A stretch of DNA of 64,000 nucleotides from JAQVEM01 sp964603595 (GTDB lineage Bacteria > Actinomycetota > Humimicrobiia > Humimicrobiales > Humimicrobiaceae), in contig CAZRVN010000002.1 of NCBI GenBank assembly GCA_964603595.1, positions 1-64,000 on the forward strand, in the 5' to 3' direction. The notes beneath the pieces are model-generated. The model ran no database searches and had not been told where the DNA came from. It saw only the letters and a list, made by a program, of their open reading frames with translations. Positions within the stretch are counted from its first letter, which is position 1, and every line of letters starts with the position of its first letter. Of this stretch, positions 52,608-61,636 are shown in pieces. The translations under genes were made by a program, and so were the position numbers.

Positions 52608-52658
52608 GTTATGCGATTATACGATTAATATAATAAAAAAATTGCACTGGAGCTATAA

Positions 52659-54197
52659 TTGAGTAAAAAATTTTATGTCACAACTGCAATCCCTTATATG
52701 AATGCAAAGCTGCATTTAGGGCAGATCTACGAATTCATACTTGCGGATGTAGTGGTAAGGTTTCAGAGACTTATGGGAAAGGATACTTTTTTCCTTACCG
52801 GTGCGGACGAACACGGGCAGAAAATAAACAAGAGTGCTGTGGATAAGGGAGTTACCCCGCAGGAATATGTTGATATGATGGCCGATGATATGAAAAGACT
52901 TTTGAAACTATACAACATAAGCAATGATTATTTTATAAGGACAACGGACAGTAGGCATGAAAAAGTAGTCCAGGATATCCTTAAAAAGCTTAAGGATAAT
53001 GGCGACCTTTACAAGAGTAACTATGAAGGTAAATATTGCGTATATTGTGAGACATTTCTGCTTGATTCCCAGCTGGTGGACGGCAAGTGCCCTCAGTGCA
53101 ACAGGGATGTAGAATATGTTAAAGAAGAGAATTATTTCTTTAAGCTGTCAAAATATGAAAAAAAGATTATAGAACATATTAAAAACAACCCGGATTTCAT
53201 AACCCCCGAAACAAGGAAAAATGAAGTGCTGGGGATCCTGAAGCAGGGGCTTAAAGATATAAGTATTTCAAGGACTACGGTTAAATGGGGAGTTCCCATA
53301 ACTTTTGAACCCGGGCATTATTGTTATGTATGGGTGGATGCCCTTATAAATTATATTTCGGCTCTCGGTTATGGTACCGATGACAGGCAATTATTCGATA
53401 GCTTATGGCCTGCTGACCAGCATCATATTGGAAAGGATATATTGAAGTTTCATGCCATAATATGGCCTGCAATGCTTATGTCCTTAGAGATAGATCTCCC
53501 GGGGCAGATCGTAGTTCACGGCTGGCTGATGATGGGTAAAGAAAAGTTGTCAAAATCAAAAGGAATTACCCTTGACCCTGATGAACTGTCAGAAAAATAC
53601 GGGGTAGATGGGATAAGGTATTTTTTGAGCCGTGAAATATCCTTCGGGCAGGATGGCTCTTTTACTCCTGAAGCCTTTATAAGGAGGTACAATTCGGACC
53701 TCAGTAATGATATCGGCAACCTTATCTCCAGGACCGTGGCCATGATAGAAAAATACAGGGACGGGGTAATACCAAAAAGCACTTTAAATAAAGTTTTTAA
53801 GGATAGGTGGGATGAGCTAAAAAAAGAGGCATGCAGTTATATGGCTGATTTCAGATTCACCGAGTATCTGGCCAGGGTCTCCGAATTTATAAATATGGCC
53901 AATAAGCATATAGAGGACAGCCAGCCATGGATTCTTGCAAAAAACAAAGATAAAGAGAGCCGGGGGAAACTTGATGCGGTGCTTTACGGGGTAGTGGAAG
54001 TGGCAAGACTTTCAACCATCTTACTGATTCCCTTTATTCCTTCAGCCAGCCAAAAAATATTTTCACAGCTGGGCATAAAGAGGGATATTGGAGAAATAAA
54101 CATTGAGGAAGATGGAGTCTGGGGTAAGTTTGAAGGCGGAAGCAGGGTCGGCAAAAGAGAGATACTTTTCCCCAGGATAGATGAAAAAAATAAATAG
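52659..54197 (+). CDS. metG: Methionyl-tRNA synthetase
   Basis: MetRS charges tRNA-Met with methionine. The 512-residue class I synthetase has the HIGH-type motif as HLGQ in TAIPYMNAKLHLGQIYE, a connective peptide with a single zinc knuckle (CVYCE...CPQCN, about 128-148), and the KMSKS-type motif KLSKSKG (about 300). The anticodon-binding domain follows, without a C-terminal EMAP-like extension. The start is TTG at 52659 preceded by GGAG. It lies 51 bases after rsmI in the housekeeping operon. Confidence 0.97.
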   Translation: MSKKFYVTTAIPYMNAKLHLGQIYEFILADVVVRFQRLMGKDTFFLTGADEHGQKINKSAVDKGVTPQEYVDMMADDMKRLLKLYNISNDYFIRTTDSRHEKVVQDILKKLKDNGDLYKSNYEGKYCVYCETFLLDSQLVDGKCPQCNRDVEYVKEENYFFKLSKYEKKIIEHIKNNPDFITPETRKNEVLGILKQGLKDISISRTTVKWGVPITFEPGHYCYVWVDALINYISALGYGTDDRQLFDSLWPADQHHIGKDILKFHAIIWPAMLMSLEIDLPGQIVVHGWLMMGKEKLSKSKGITLDPDELSEKYGVDGIRYFLSREISFGQDGSFTPEAFIRRYNSDLSNDIGNLISRTVAMIEKYRDGVIPKSTLNKVFKDRWDELKKEACSYMADFRFTEYLARVSEFINMANKHIEDSQPWILAKNKDKESRGKLDAVLYGVVEVARLSTILLIPFIPSASQKIFSQLGIKRDIGEINIEEDGVWGKFEGGSRVGKREILFPRIDEKNK

Positions 54198-54223
54198 AGA
54201 ATGGAAGTTGCAGGGATAATATT

Positions 54224-55039
54224 ATGTATTTTATAGATACTCACGCACATATTGATATGCTAAAGAAGCTAACCCCTGAGGAAACTGTAACCAGGTCTAG
54301 AGATGAAGGTGTTAAATATATAATAAATGTTGGGACCACCATTGAGGGCAGCAGAAAGTCACTTGAGTTTGCACGGAAGTATGACAATGTATTTGCCAGT
54401 GTTGGAGTTCATCCCCATTATGCTTCCAGTTTTGGAGGTAAAGAAATTGGGTCCCTCGATTCTTTAATCAGGGATGTTGTTGACAATAATAATGAGAGTG
54501 TTGAAAGATACAGAAAAGTTGTGGCAGTCGGTGAGACGGGGTTTGATTTTTACAGGAATTTAAGCACTGCCGGGGATATGGAAAGGGCATTTAGCTCTCA
54601 AATAGAGCTGGCAATAAAATATGATGTGCCAGTAATAATCCATGACAGGGATGCGCACGTTAAGACGCTTGATGTGGTTAAAAAATATGCAGGGGATAAG
54701 AAATTCAGGGCTGTGGTACATTGCTTCTCCGGAGATATAAATTTTGCGAACCAGTGTCTTGAACTCGGGTTATATATTTCTTTTACGGGGATTATTACCT
54801 TCCCTAATGCCGGTAATGTAATAGGGGTTGTAAAAGAAGTTCCTCTTGAGCGTATGTTTATAGAAACTGATTCTCCCTTCCTGGCTCCTCAGGCAAAGAG
54901 GGGCAGCGAAAATTATCCCGGTTATGTAAAATATGTAGCTAAGAAAATTGCAGAAATTAAGGATTTAAGTATTGAAGAAGTTGCAGAGGTTACATCAGGG
55001 AATGCAGAAGATTTCTTTTCTTTAATAAAAAATAATTAA
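54224..55039 (+). CDS. tatD: TatD family metal-dependent hydrolase
   Basis: The 271-residue TIM-barrel protein belongs to the TatD DNase family. Metal ligands appear in DTHAHIDM (residues 5-12), GETGFDFYR (about 104), HDRDAH (about 143), HCFSG (about 165) and ETDSPFLAPQ (about 212). Family members act as 3'-5' exonucleases or D-aminoacyl-tRNA related hydrolases. It sits between metG and rsmA, the usual position in Gram-positive bacteria. Confidence 0.95.
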   Translation: MYFIDTHAHIDMLKKLTPEETVTRSRDEGVKYIINVGTTIEGSRKSLEFARKYDNVFASVGVHPHYASSFGGKEIGSLDSLIRDVVDNNNESVERYRKVVAVGETGFDFYRNLSTAGDMERAFSSQIELAIKYDVPVIIHDRDAHVKTLDVVKKYAGDKKFRAVVHCFSGDINFANQCLELGLYISFTGIITFPNAGNVIGVVKEVPLERMFIETDSPFLAPQAKRGSENYPGYVKYVAKKIAEIKDLSIEEVAEVTSGNAEDFFSLIKNN

Positions 55040-55049
55040 CTTAAAAAAA

Positions 55050-55919
55050 ATGCATCAATATATAAGCTCTCCAGGAAATACAGTAAGGATTTTAAGTAAG
55101 TACGGTATAAAACTCAAGAAGAGTCTGGGGCAAAACTTTTTAATTGATACCAATAATGCTAAAAAGATAGTTGAGCGCGCCGGGGTTAGTTCAAAGGATG
55201 TAGTCCTTGAAATTGGAAGCGGAATTGGCGGGCTTACCGAAATTATGATGGGAAAAGCAAAGAAGGTAATCTGCGTTGAGTTTGATAAGCTGCTTGTAAA
55301 AGCATTTAAAGATATATTTAGCCAGGAGCTGGAAGAGAGGTCAAAATTAGAGTTAATTCAGGCAGATGCTTTAAAATTAGACTATAAAGACTTAGCTTTA
55401 AGGAACGGAATAGGAAAGGTGGTATCAAATCTTCCCTATAGCATAGGGGCAACTCTGCTGTTAAAAATTATAATGGAGGCAGAGCTGGTAAAAAAGATGG
55501 TTTTAACTGTCCAGAAGGATATAGCAGAGAGGTTGCTTGCATCTGTCGGTGACAAAAATTACAGTTCCTATGCAGTAAAGGCAAACTTTCTGGCCGGCTT
55601 TAAATTTTGTTTTCAAATTCCGCGTAATTGTTTTATCCCACGGCCTTTTGTGGATTCGTGGGTTATTGAGGTAAGCAGGAAGGATAACAGCGGTTTAGTA
55701 GATGATAACTTCAACGTGGACGGTTTTTTTGATTTTATAAACAGTTGTTTCTTACACAGGAGAAAAAAGATGGTTAACTCATTATCCCAGAAAAATAGTA
55801 AATATTGCGGTAATATAGAATTCATTGTAAAATTGCTAACCGATATTGGCAAGGATGGGGATGTAAGGGCGGAAGAGCTAGCATTAAAGGACTATATCTA
55901 CCTTTATAGAAACCTGTAA
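55050..55919 (+). CDS. rsmA: 16S rRNA (adenine(1518)-N(6)/adenine(1519)-N(6))-dimethyltransferase RsmA (KsgA)
   Basis: RsmA dimethylates two adenines near the 3' end of 16S rRNA. The 289-residue protein shows KSLGQNFLIDTNNAKKIV (about 24), the SAM motif VLEIGSGIGGLTEIM (about 51), the catalytic motif SNLPYSIGATLL (about 126, NLPY) and VQKDIAERLLASVGDKNYSSYAV (seen as VQKDIAERLLA). It follows tatD after 10 bases; the rpf or rnmV gene found here in many relatives is absent. Confidence 0.96.
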   Translation: MHQYISSPGNTVRILSKYGIKLKKSLGQNFLIDTNNAKKIVERAGVSSKDVVLEIGSGIGGLTEIMMGKAKKVICVEFDKLLVKAFKDIFSQELEERSKLELIQADALKLDYKDLALRNGIGKVVSNLPYSIGATLLLKIIMEAELVKKMVLTVQKDIAERLLASVGDKNYSSYAVKANFLAGFKFCFQIPRNCFIPRPFVDSWVIEVSRKDNSGLVDDNFNVDGFFDFINSCFLHRRKKMVNSLSQKNSKYCGNIEFIVKLLTDIGKDGDVRAEELALKDYIYLYRNL

Positions 55920-55962
55920 TACCTAATATGTGATAATTATGCTATCATAAAGCAGAGTAAAA

Positions 55963-56880
55963 ATGAAAAGTATTATAAAACTTAGGGCCTCAGGAAAAAT
56001 AAATCTATATCTTAATGTAGCTAAAAACGGCAGGAATGATGGCTATCATGAAATAAAATCCATAATGCAGAGCATAAGTCTTTCAGATGAGCTTACTTTC
56101 GGTATATCTAAAAGGGATAGCAGTTTTAAGTCTCCGGGAAAGAACGGGATTTATATAACATGCAATAATGAAGACATTCCCCTGGATGAGAAAAATCTGG
56201 TTCATAAGGCAGCAGCATTGATTCTGGATAAATATAATTTAAGGGGTAAATATACAGTAAATATTAATATAGAGAAGCATATACCAGTATGTGCCGGGCT
56301 TGCTGGAGGCAGCACGAATGCTGCGGCAACTCTGGTTGCGATGAATGAATTATTTGACCTTAATATGGGGATCCAGGATTTAATGGGTCTGGCAGGGGAG
56401 GTAGGTTCTGATGTTCCTTTCTGCATAAGAGGAGGGACAATTCTTGCCGAGGGCAGGGGAGAAAAGCTTTCGGAGTTGCCTCATCTGCCTTTTTACTGGA
56501 TTATCCTTGCTACAAACGGAGGAAAATTCCTGTCAAAAGATGTATATGGAAAGTTTGACGTAGTAGGTGAGGAGAAAAAGCCGATACACAGGGAGCTTGT
56601 GAATAATATTGCAGAGCGAAAATTTGGTAATTTCTTTAAAAAAATAAGAAATGACCTGGAGGAAGTTGTAGCAGTTGAAGATAAAAAGATAAAGGGAATA
56701 AAAGATAAAGCGTATAAGCTGGGGGCAATTGCTACCCAGATGACAGGAAGCGGCCCTACGGTATTTGCCTTCTGTGATGATTTAAGGACAGCATTTGACG
56801 TGTATGAAGGTTTAAAAGCAGTAACTTCAAAGGTATTTTTATCCCACACCACCCCCAGTAGTTTAACGGTTTATGGTTAA
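55963..56880 (+). CDS. ispE: 4-diphosphocytidyl-2-C-methyl-D-erythritol kinase IspE
   Basis: IspE phosphorylates CDP-methylerythritol in the MEP route to isoprenoids. The 305-residue GHMP kinase has ASGKINLYLNV with the catalytic Lys (about residue 10), the ATP loop PVCAGLAGGSTNAAATL (about 110), the Asp motif GSDVPFCIRGG (about 148) and the C-terminal QMTGSGPTVFAF. It ends the rsmI-metG-tatD-rsmA-ispE cluster and shows that the organism uses the MEP pathway. Confidence 0.96.
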   Translation: MKSIIKLRASGKINLYLNVAKNGRNDGYHEIKSIMQSISLSDELTFGISKRDSSFKSPGKNGIYITCNNEDIPLDEKNLVHKAAALILDKYNLRGKYTVNINIEKHIPVCAGLAGGSTNAAATLVAMNELFDLNMGIQDLMGLAGEVGSDVPFCIRGGTILAEGRGEKLSELPHLPFYWIILATNGGKFLSKDVYGKFDVVGEEKKPIHRELVNNIAERKFGNFFKKIRNDLEEVVAVEDKKIKGIKDKAYKLGAIATQMTGSGPTVFAFCDDLRTAFDVYEGLKAVTSKVFLSHTTPSSLTVYG

Positions 56881-56988
56881 TCTTGTATTAATTCGGTAAA
56901 TACTAAAGCCACCTCAGGATATTTATATTCGTAACCCCTTTCAAATTTGAATTTTAGCAGGTACTGTTATAGAATTTATTAACTTTAT

Positions 56989-57062
56989 TGGGGAGTAGCC
57001 AAGGGGTAAGGCTACGGGTTTTGGTCCCGTGATCGGAGGTTCGAATCCTCCCTCCCCAGCCA
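56989..57062 (+). tRNA. tRNA-Gln (anticodon TTG)
   Basis: The acceptor TGGGGAG pairs with CTCCCCA, the anticodon loop TTTTGGT gives anticodon TTG, the T-arm contains GGTTCGAATCC, the discriminator is G and CCA is encoded (74 bases). Diverged copies of its 3' end are found at 60743-60762 and 60668-60688, so it may have been an integration site. Confidence 0.96.
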
Positions 57063-57186
57063 CCCTGTGCACCTCTCAAAGTGACTAACTTCCCTAATTT
57101 GGATCTGGCTCTCCATCAAAAAACGATGTAACCTGCTCCTGAAGCCAGAGTGGTTGATATCAGTTTACAAATGGCTTTGCACTAAC

Positions 57187-57201
57187 TTAAAAACTGGACC
57201 A
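57187..57201. repeat. Possible IS-end remnant next to tRNA-Gln
   Basis: TTAAAAACTGGACCA resembles the AAAAACT..TCCA sequence at 63598-63611 and the terminal repeats of some IS3-family elements. It lies in the 280-base gap after tRNA-Gln, which has no gene I can support. The call rests on a short match. Confidence 0.25.
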
Positions 57202-57323
57202 AAGATTGGGGTTAAGGTCAAATTTTAGGGGAGAAGGTCAGTTCTACTAAGAGTACCCACATAATTTAGAGTTATATTTTGTAAAAAGTAGTATAATTAA
57301 ACTATTGAATGAGCTCAATATTA

Positions 57324-57341
57324 ACACTTTAAATTAAGTGT
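57324..57341 (+). promoter_or_regulatory. Inverted repeat abutting the start of the propeller protein gene
   Basis: ACACTT (57324-57329) and AAGTGT (57336-57341) face each other across TAAATT, ending one base before the ATG at 57343. No Shine-Dalgarno sequence is visible there. A -10-like TATAAT lies at 57292-57297 without a good -35. The repeat could be an operator or a hairpin at the ribosome site. Confidence 0.3.
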
Positions 57342-57342
57342 C

Positions 57343-59484
57343 ATGCAAAAGACAATTTGCATATGTATGATTATAATCTTTAGTTTTTCCTTAACATTTT
57401 TTTATAACCTAGATAATTGTCTGTATGCTAATGAAGCTGTAAGAATAGATCCTACAGTTAGTGGGCAAATGCAGCCCTATATATTTGGAGATAAGGTAGT
57501 ATGGGAAGATATAAGAGATGGAATAAGTCAGATATACATTCATGATCTTACAACAGGCAGCTCTTCTTCTATTGATCCTACGACTAACAATCAGTCATGG
57601 GCTTCTATTTATGAAAGTAAAGTAGTCTGGGAAGACAGAAGGGATAATGTTAATCAAATCTACTTCTATGACCTGGCTGAACCCACTATAAGCTCTATTA
57701 GGATTGACCCCTCAACAAACAATCAGTCATACCCTGTTATTTTTCAAGACAGTATAGCCTGGAGTGACAGTAGGGATGGTCAGGAGCAGATATATTTATA
57801 TTCTATTTTAACAAGCTCTGTTACCAGAGTTGACCCAACCACCAGCAGTCAAATACACCCAGATATCTACCAAAACAGGATAGTATGGACTGACAGCAGA
57901 GACGGAAAATGGCAGGTATATCTGTATGATATATCAAGCGGTATTTCTACCAGACTCTCTCCATCTTCCCATGATCAGTACAAACCTTCCATTTCTGGAG
58001 ATAAAGTAGTCTGGCAGGAGCAGTCTGAGATAAAAGTACATGACCTAATGACCAGTACCAATTCTATCTTAAGCCCCTCTTCTTCTAATAGAATGCAGCC
58101 TGATATCAATGGAAACTATGTGGTATGGCTTGATGATATTGATGGAGAATGGCAGGTTTATTTATATAATATAGAAAAAGGTTTTAGCCCGTTTAGAGTA
58201 AGCTCTTCGGCTGAACTACAAGATTATCCCAATATCTATGGTAATAAAATAGTCTGGAGCGACTGGCGAGATCTGGGTTTAGATCCTCAAACATATCTTT
58301 ATACCATACCTTTAGAAAAGACTGAAACGGTAGTACTTCCAGACTTCATAGAAAAAATAAAGGGCTTCTTCCTAACTATATTTGGAATTGTTTCTCAAGC
58401 TATAGAAAGTCTAATATCTTCATCAAGCATTCCGGGTAAGAGCCAAACAGAAGGAAGTGTTGAGGATAAGGAATTTAAAGAAGAAACAGAAGAAATAATA
58501 GAAGAACAACCAGTAAAAGACAAACAAGATAATATAGGGGAAGAAGCAGTCCGGGATGAGACCCAAGAAGATATAGCTGAAGAGGTTGAAGGGAAAGAAG
58601 CTCAGGAACAGGAAACCTCTGGTCAGGAAGAAAAAATTGAATCTCCTACCATAAAGCTTAAAGTATATGAAGGGCCTATATATTCATCAGTAGATAATGT
58701 CTGTTATTATAGGATAAAAGCAGATGTAACCGGCAAATCTATACCCGATGTAAAATTTTCAAGAGATGATTCTAATGGTGCCTGGGGTCCATATATTGCT
58801 CAGGTTAACCTTCAAAGTGTTAATGATTCATACAAACTTAGTGCTTCTGCAACTAACTCAGAGGGGACTGCCACTGATACAATTGACCTATACTGGGAAT
58901 GTGAAATTAAAGAAGGATTTGAGATATCAGACATAAATAAGGATGATATAAAAAAAATAATTGAGGGAGTAGATACTGGACAGACCACCCATCCTTATAT
59001 GGTCCTTCATCCATCTGATATAGGTTATGTGGTCTATCCTTCAGGAGTAAATACTACCACATGCTTTATTGGTGATTCCATTAGTAATACCGATGTAAAG
59101 GGTTACTTTGCCTTTGATACTAGTCCACTCACTGGTAAAGATGTAGTCAGTGCTACTTTGTATATGGATGGTACTGTTATAGAAGATCCTACTTTTAAAG
59201 GAACTATAAGTCTAAGGTGGGGAACATATCTTCCCCTGACTGCTGATGATTACCTGATGCTAGGACTGGTAAGACCAGTTGACACATTTGATAATAATGA
59301 AAATCCAATTGTCTTTTCAAGAGAAGATCTAGTAGTTGCCATTGAAAATGATGCCAATGTTTTTCATGATAAACTGCAATTTGGAATAGCTTACTATCAC
59401 GATACAACTGATGGGGATAACTTATTAGATGGAAGAAAGTATAGGACTGAAGATATTAGCCTTATTGTTTATTATGAAGATTGA
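57343..59484 (+). CDS. Exported seven-repeat beta-propeller protein with Ig-like and C-terminal domains
   Basis: The 713-residue protein has an N-terminal signal (hydrophobic 5-22, cleavage probably near LYA-NE at 29). Residues 35-325 contain seven repeats of about 43 residues, each with a core like KVVWED followed by R.D....IY.YDL, the pattern of a TolB-like propeller. A very acidic linker (about 365-435) leads to an Ig-like domain with two conserved Cys (VCYYRIKA and LYWECE) and a C-terminal domain (about 550-713). The last two domains are shared with the next protein. It is probably a surface or matrix protein; I do not recognise a catalytic site. Confidence 0.75.
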   Translation: MQKTICICMIIIFSFSLTFFYNLDNCLYANEAVRIDPTVSGQMQPYIFGDKVVWEDIRDGISQIYIHDLTTGSSSSIDPTTNNQSWASIYESKVVWEDRRDNVNQIYFYDLAEPTISSIRIDPSTNNQSYPVIFQDSIAWSDSRDGQEQIYLYSILTSSVTRVDPTTSSQIHPDIYQNRIVWTDSRDGKWQVYLYDISSGISTRLSPSSHDQYKPSISGDKVVWQEQSEIKVHDLMTSTNSILSPSSSNRMQPDINGNYVVWLDDIDGEWQVYLYNIEKGFSPFRVSSSAELQDYPNIYGNKIVWSDWRDLGLDPQTYLYTIPLEKTETVVLPDFIEKIKGFFLTIFGIVSQAIESLISSSSIPGKSQTEGSVEDKEFKEETEEIIEEQPVKDKQDNIGEEAVRDETQEDIAEEVEGKEAQEQETSGQEEKIESPTIKLKVYEGPIYSSVDNVCYYRIKADVTGKSIPDVKFSRDDSNGAWGPYIAQVNLQSVNDSYKLSASATNSEGTATDTIDLYWECEIKEGFEISDINKDDIKKIIEGVDTGQTTHPYMVLHPSDIGYVVYPSGVNTTTCFIGDSISNTDVKGYFAFDTSPLTGKDVVSATLYMDGTVIEDPTFKGTISLRWGTYLPLTADDYLMLGLVRPVDTFDNNENPIVFSREDLVVAIENDANVFHDKLQFGIAYYHDTTDGDNLLDGRKYRTEDISLIVYYED

Positions 59485-59507
59485 ATAATTTAAAATTAGG
59501 GGTAGAC

Positions 59508-60596
59508 ATGAAAAAGAATAAAATATATTTAATTCTAGCTATTATAACCTTACTCCTTCTTTTTACTACAGGAGCTTTATGTAATCAATGCAGTACAGCC
59601 GAGGGCCTACTAGCTGTTGAAGAAGAGCCTCCCGAGGAGGAACCACCAGAAGAAGTACCACCCGAGGAAGTACCACCCGAGGAGGAACCACCAGAAGAAG
59701 TACTTTCTGAAGAGGAGCCTCCAGAGGAAGAGCCACCAGATGAAGAATTAAGTGAGCCTACTATTAGTTTAGAGATATATGAAGGGCCTCTCTATTCAGA
59801 AGCCGATGGGGTCTGTTACTACAGGGTAAAAGCTATTGCTACCGGAAATCCCACCCCTACTGTAGATTTTTCCAAAGATGATAGTTCTGGAGCCTGGGGA
59901 CCTGTAAAATGCCAAATTAACCTTAATAGCTCTACTGAAACCTATATCCTTACTGCTAAAGCTACAAATTCAGAAGGTTTTGCCACTGATTCTCTTACCC
60001 TCACCTGGGGATGTGAGGAAGATGCTACTCCTGATGGTGATGGAGATACCATTATTGAAGGCTTGGATCCAGAACTTGAATTATCAGTATTTTCTATTAC
60101 TTTAAAACCAAAACATGTAGGATATGCTATTAAAGATGACGGAGCAAACAATAGCGAACTTATTATAGGGGATTCTGTTAACAACAGTGATGTAAAGGGA
60201 TTTTTCTCTTTTGACCTGGACCCACTAGCAGGAAAGACCATAGAATCAGCAAAACTTATCCTAAAGCTTCCTGAAGGAGTAGAGGGATTTGGTCTTCTTG
60301 GCAATCCTTCCTTTAAAGGCAAAATAAAGATATTGATGCTGGGCTATCCCGTACCTTTAGAACCGGGTGACTACTCAACCGGAGGTCTTTGTATAGAATT
60401 TAGAGACTTCTCTAATTCTGCAGATCCCATTGAATATTCTGGTCTGACATCTTATGTAGATTTGATATTAGATTCCGGTAATTGGTTAAAGTCTCATATA
60501 GTTTATGAAAATCAAGATTCAGATGGAGACTTTTCTATTGATGGCAGAAGATATAGAGATGAAGATATAAGTCTTATAATAGGGTACTCTGAATAG
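59508..60596 (+). CDS. Exported protein with PE-rich linker, Ig-like and C-terminal domains (paralogue of 57343-59484)
   Basis: The protein of about 362 residues has a signal or anchor segment (about 5-25) ending ALCNQC, a Pro/Glu repeat linker (about 38-84), an Ig-like domain (about 85-170) and a C-terminal domain (about 190-362). From the Ig-like domain onward it aligns with the C-terminal half of the preceding protein, for example YEGP(I/L)YS, the Cys pair, (S/K)DDS.GAWGP, ATNSEG.ATD and DG(R)(K/R)YR.EDISLI. The ATG at 59508 with AGGGGT upstream is preferred; an upstream in-frame ATG at 59481 overlaps the previous gene. The function is unknown. Confidence 0.72.
   Translation: MKKNKIYLILAIITLLLLFTTGALCNQCSTAEGLLAVEEEPPEEEPPEEVPPEEVPPEEEPPEEVLSEEEPPEEEPPDEELSEPTISLEIYEGPLYSEADGVCYYRVKAIATGNPTPTVDFSKDDSSGAWGPVKCQINLNSSTETYILTAKATNSEGFATDSLTLTWGCEEDATPDGDGDTIIEGLDPELELSVFSITLKPKHVGYAIKDDGANNSELIIGDSVNNSDVKGFFSFDLDPLAGKTIESAKLILKLPEGVEGFGLLGNPSFKGKIKILMLGYPVPLEPGDYSTGGLCIEFRDFSNSADPIEYSGLTSYVDLILDSGNWLKSHIVYENQDSDGDFSIDGRRYRDEDISLIIGYSE
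59622..59759 (+). repeat. Low-complexity repeat encoding a Pro/Glu linker
   Basis: Short units coding for EEPPE and EVPPE are repeated about nine times in tandem with mixed codons. The segment lies between the export signal and the Ig-like domain and would form a stiff, negatively charged spacer. Repeat number may vary by slippage. Confidence 0.7.
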
Positions 60597-60667
60597 ATTG
60601 CATGTAAAAAAATTCTTATTTGCTCAAGACGTTAATAATTTATTAAAAAACACAAATAGAAAATTAG

Positions 60668-60688
60668 TTCGAATCTTACCCGGGGAGC
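60668..60688 (+). repeat. Possible second remnant of a tRNA 3' end
   Basis: TTCGAATCTTACCCGGGGAG begins with the TTCGAATC T-loop sequence of tRNA-Gln and then diverges. It may be the trace of an older integration event or a decayed tRNA end. The match is short. Confidence 0.25.
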
Positions 60689-60742
60689 TATACGCTTGTA
60701 TTAATACTTATATCAAAATATTTGTATAATAATTATTTACAG

Positions 60743-60762
60743 TTCGAATTCTCTTTCCCCAG
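60743..60762 (+). repeat. Imperfect copy of the tRNA-Gln 3' end (candidate att site)
   Basis: TTCGAATTCTCTTTCCCCAG matches 17 of 20 bases of 57040-57059 at the 3' end of tRNA-Gln. Direct repeats of a tRNA 3' end commonly bound integrated elements. No integrase gene is seen between the two copies; the interval holds the two exported protein genes. Confidence 0.45.
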
Positions 60763-60992
60763 TGGATAATGCATATATTGAGTCTTTTAATGGTAGCCTA
60801 AGAGATGAGCGCTTAAATACTAATTGGTTCCTCTCGATCGAGGACGCACAACAGAAACTAGAGGCATGGAGAAGGGACTATAACCAGTTCAGGCCTAATA
60901 GCTCGTTGGGAAATAGACTCCGGCTGACTTTGCCAGGAGACAACTTGAGGGGCACAGAAGTTCCTATCAGCATCATAGTAAGGACTATATAA
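60762..60992 (+). mobile_element. IS3-family transposase C-terminal remnant
   Basis: The frame encodes VDNAYIESFNGSLRDERLN, NWFLSIEDAQQKLEAWRRDY and NQFRPNSSLGN. This is the end of the DDE (rve) integrase core of IS3-family OrfB proteins, including the catalytic Glu in ESFNG. After about 60911 the similarity stops and the frame runs on. The N-terminal part, orfA and intact ends are missing, so the element is dead. Confidence 0.85.
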
Positions 60993-61231
60993 CACCCTAT
61001 ACTATCCAGTTAAATAAGTCAGAACTTTATCAAAAATAATAAATATTTTTCCTTGTACTTTCCTTAATTGATAAGTCTACATTATGATTATATACTTATG
61101 ATATATAAGGTTCAGATAAAAAAAGATTGACGGAAACGGAATAATGATTCTAACTTCTTATCGATGAAGGACAAAAGTATTTTTGGACCTGTTTTTATAC
61201 AGCACGGTGGTCAAAAGAGGAGGTGATTAAT

Positions 61232-61636
61232 ATGATTGAGTATGTACATAAACATATTGTAACTGAGCTCCAGCAAAATACCCGTACTGATATTATTTTC
61301 ATAATTACAGCCATTTTATTAAACCTTTTGTCCCTGGGAATAAATTCAATAATGGCAGGAGAAGCCAAAAAGGATGTCAGCCAATTTATTGTAATGTTTA
61401 TAATTGTTGCCCTGATAATAGTAGTAAATATTATAGTACTTATTGGGCTACTTAAGGGAAAGCAGACCAGGGGTAAGTTAATTGGTGGACTTATAAAGAT
61501 GTATAAGGACCAGAAAGTAGATGGATATTATGATTCATCACTTCTGGTAAACTATAACGTAAGGTATAACCTTTTTATCCTGATAGTAGTTTTTATTGGA
61601 GCAATGGCTATTGCCATACCCTTTATCATCATGTAA
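61232..61636 (+). CDS. Hypothetical membrane protein
   Basis: The protein of about 134 residues has three hydrophobic segments (about 18-40, 51-75, 110-134) and a basic loop GKQTRGKLIGGLIKMYKDQK between the second and third. The C-terminus is a membrane segment without a tail. ATG 61232 is chosen because AGGAGGTGA lies 7 bases upstream; GTG 61223 overlaps that site. No family is recognised. It stands alone among decayed genes in the accessory region, and its intact frame and strong ribosome site suggest it is expressed. Confidence 0.6.
   Translation: MIEYVHKHIVTELQQNTRTDIIFIITAILLNLLSLGINSIMAGEAKKDVSQFIVMFIIVALIIVVNIIVLIGLLKGKQTRGKLIGGLIKMYKDQKVDGYYDSSLLVNYNVRYNLFILIVVFIGAMAIAIPFIIM

Noticed and set aside
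59622..59759. Possible CRISPR-like tandem repeats
   Set aside because: The repeats are coding, in frame, have no spacers and encode a Pro/Glu linker.
57343..60596. The island proteins as part of a defence or toxin system
   Set aside because: No nuclease, toxin, immunity or secretion gene is adjacent, and the domains look like surface-binding modules.
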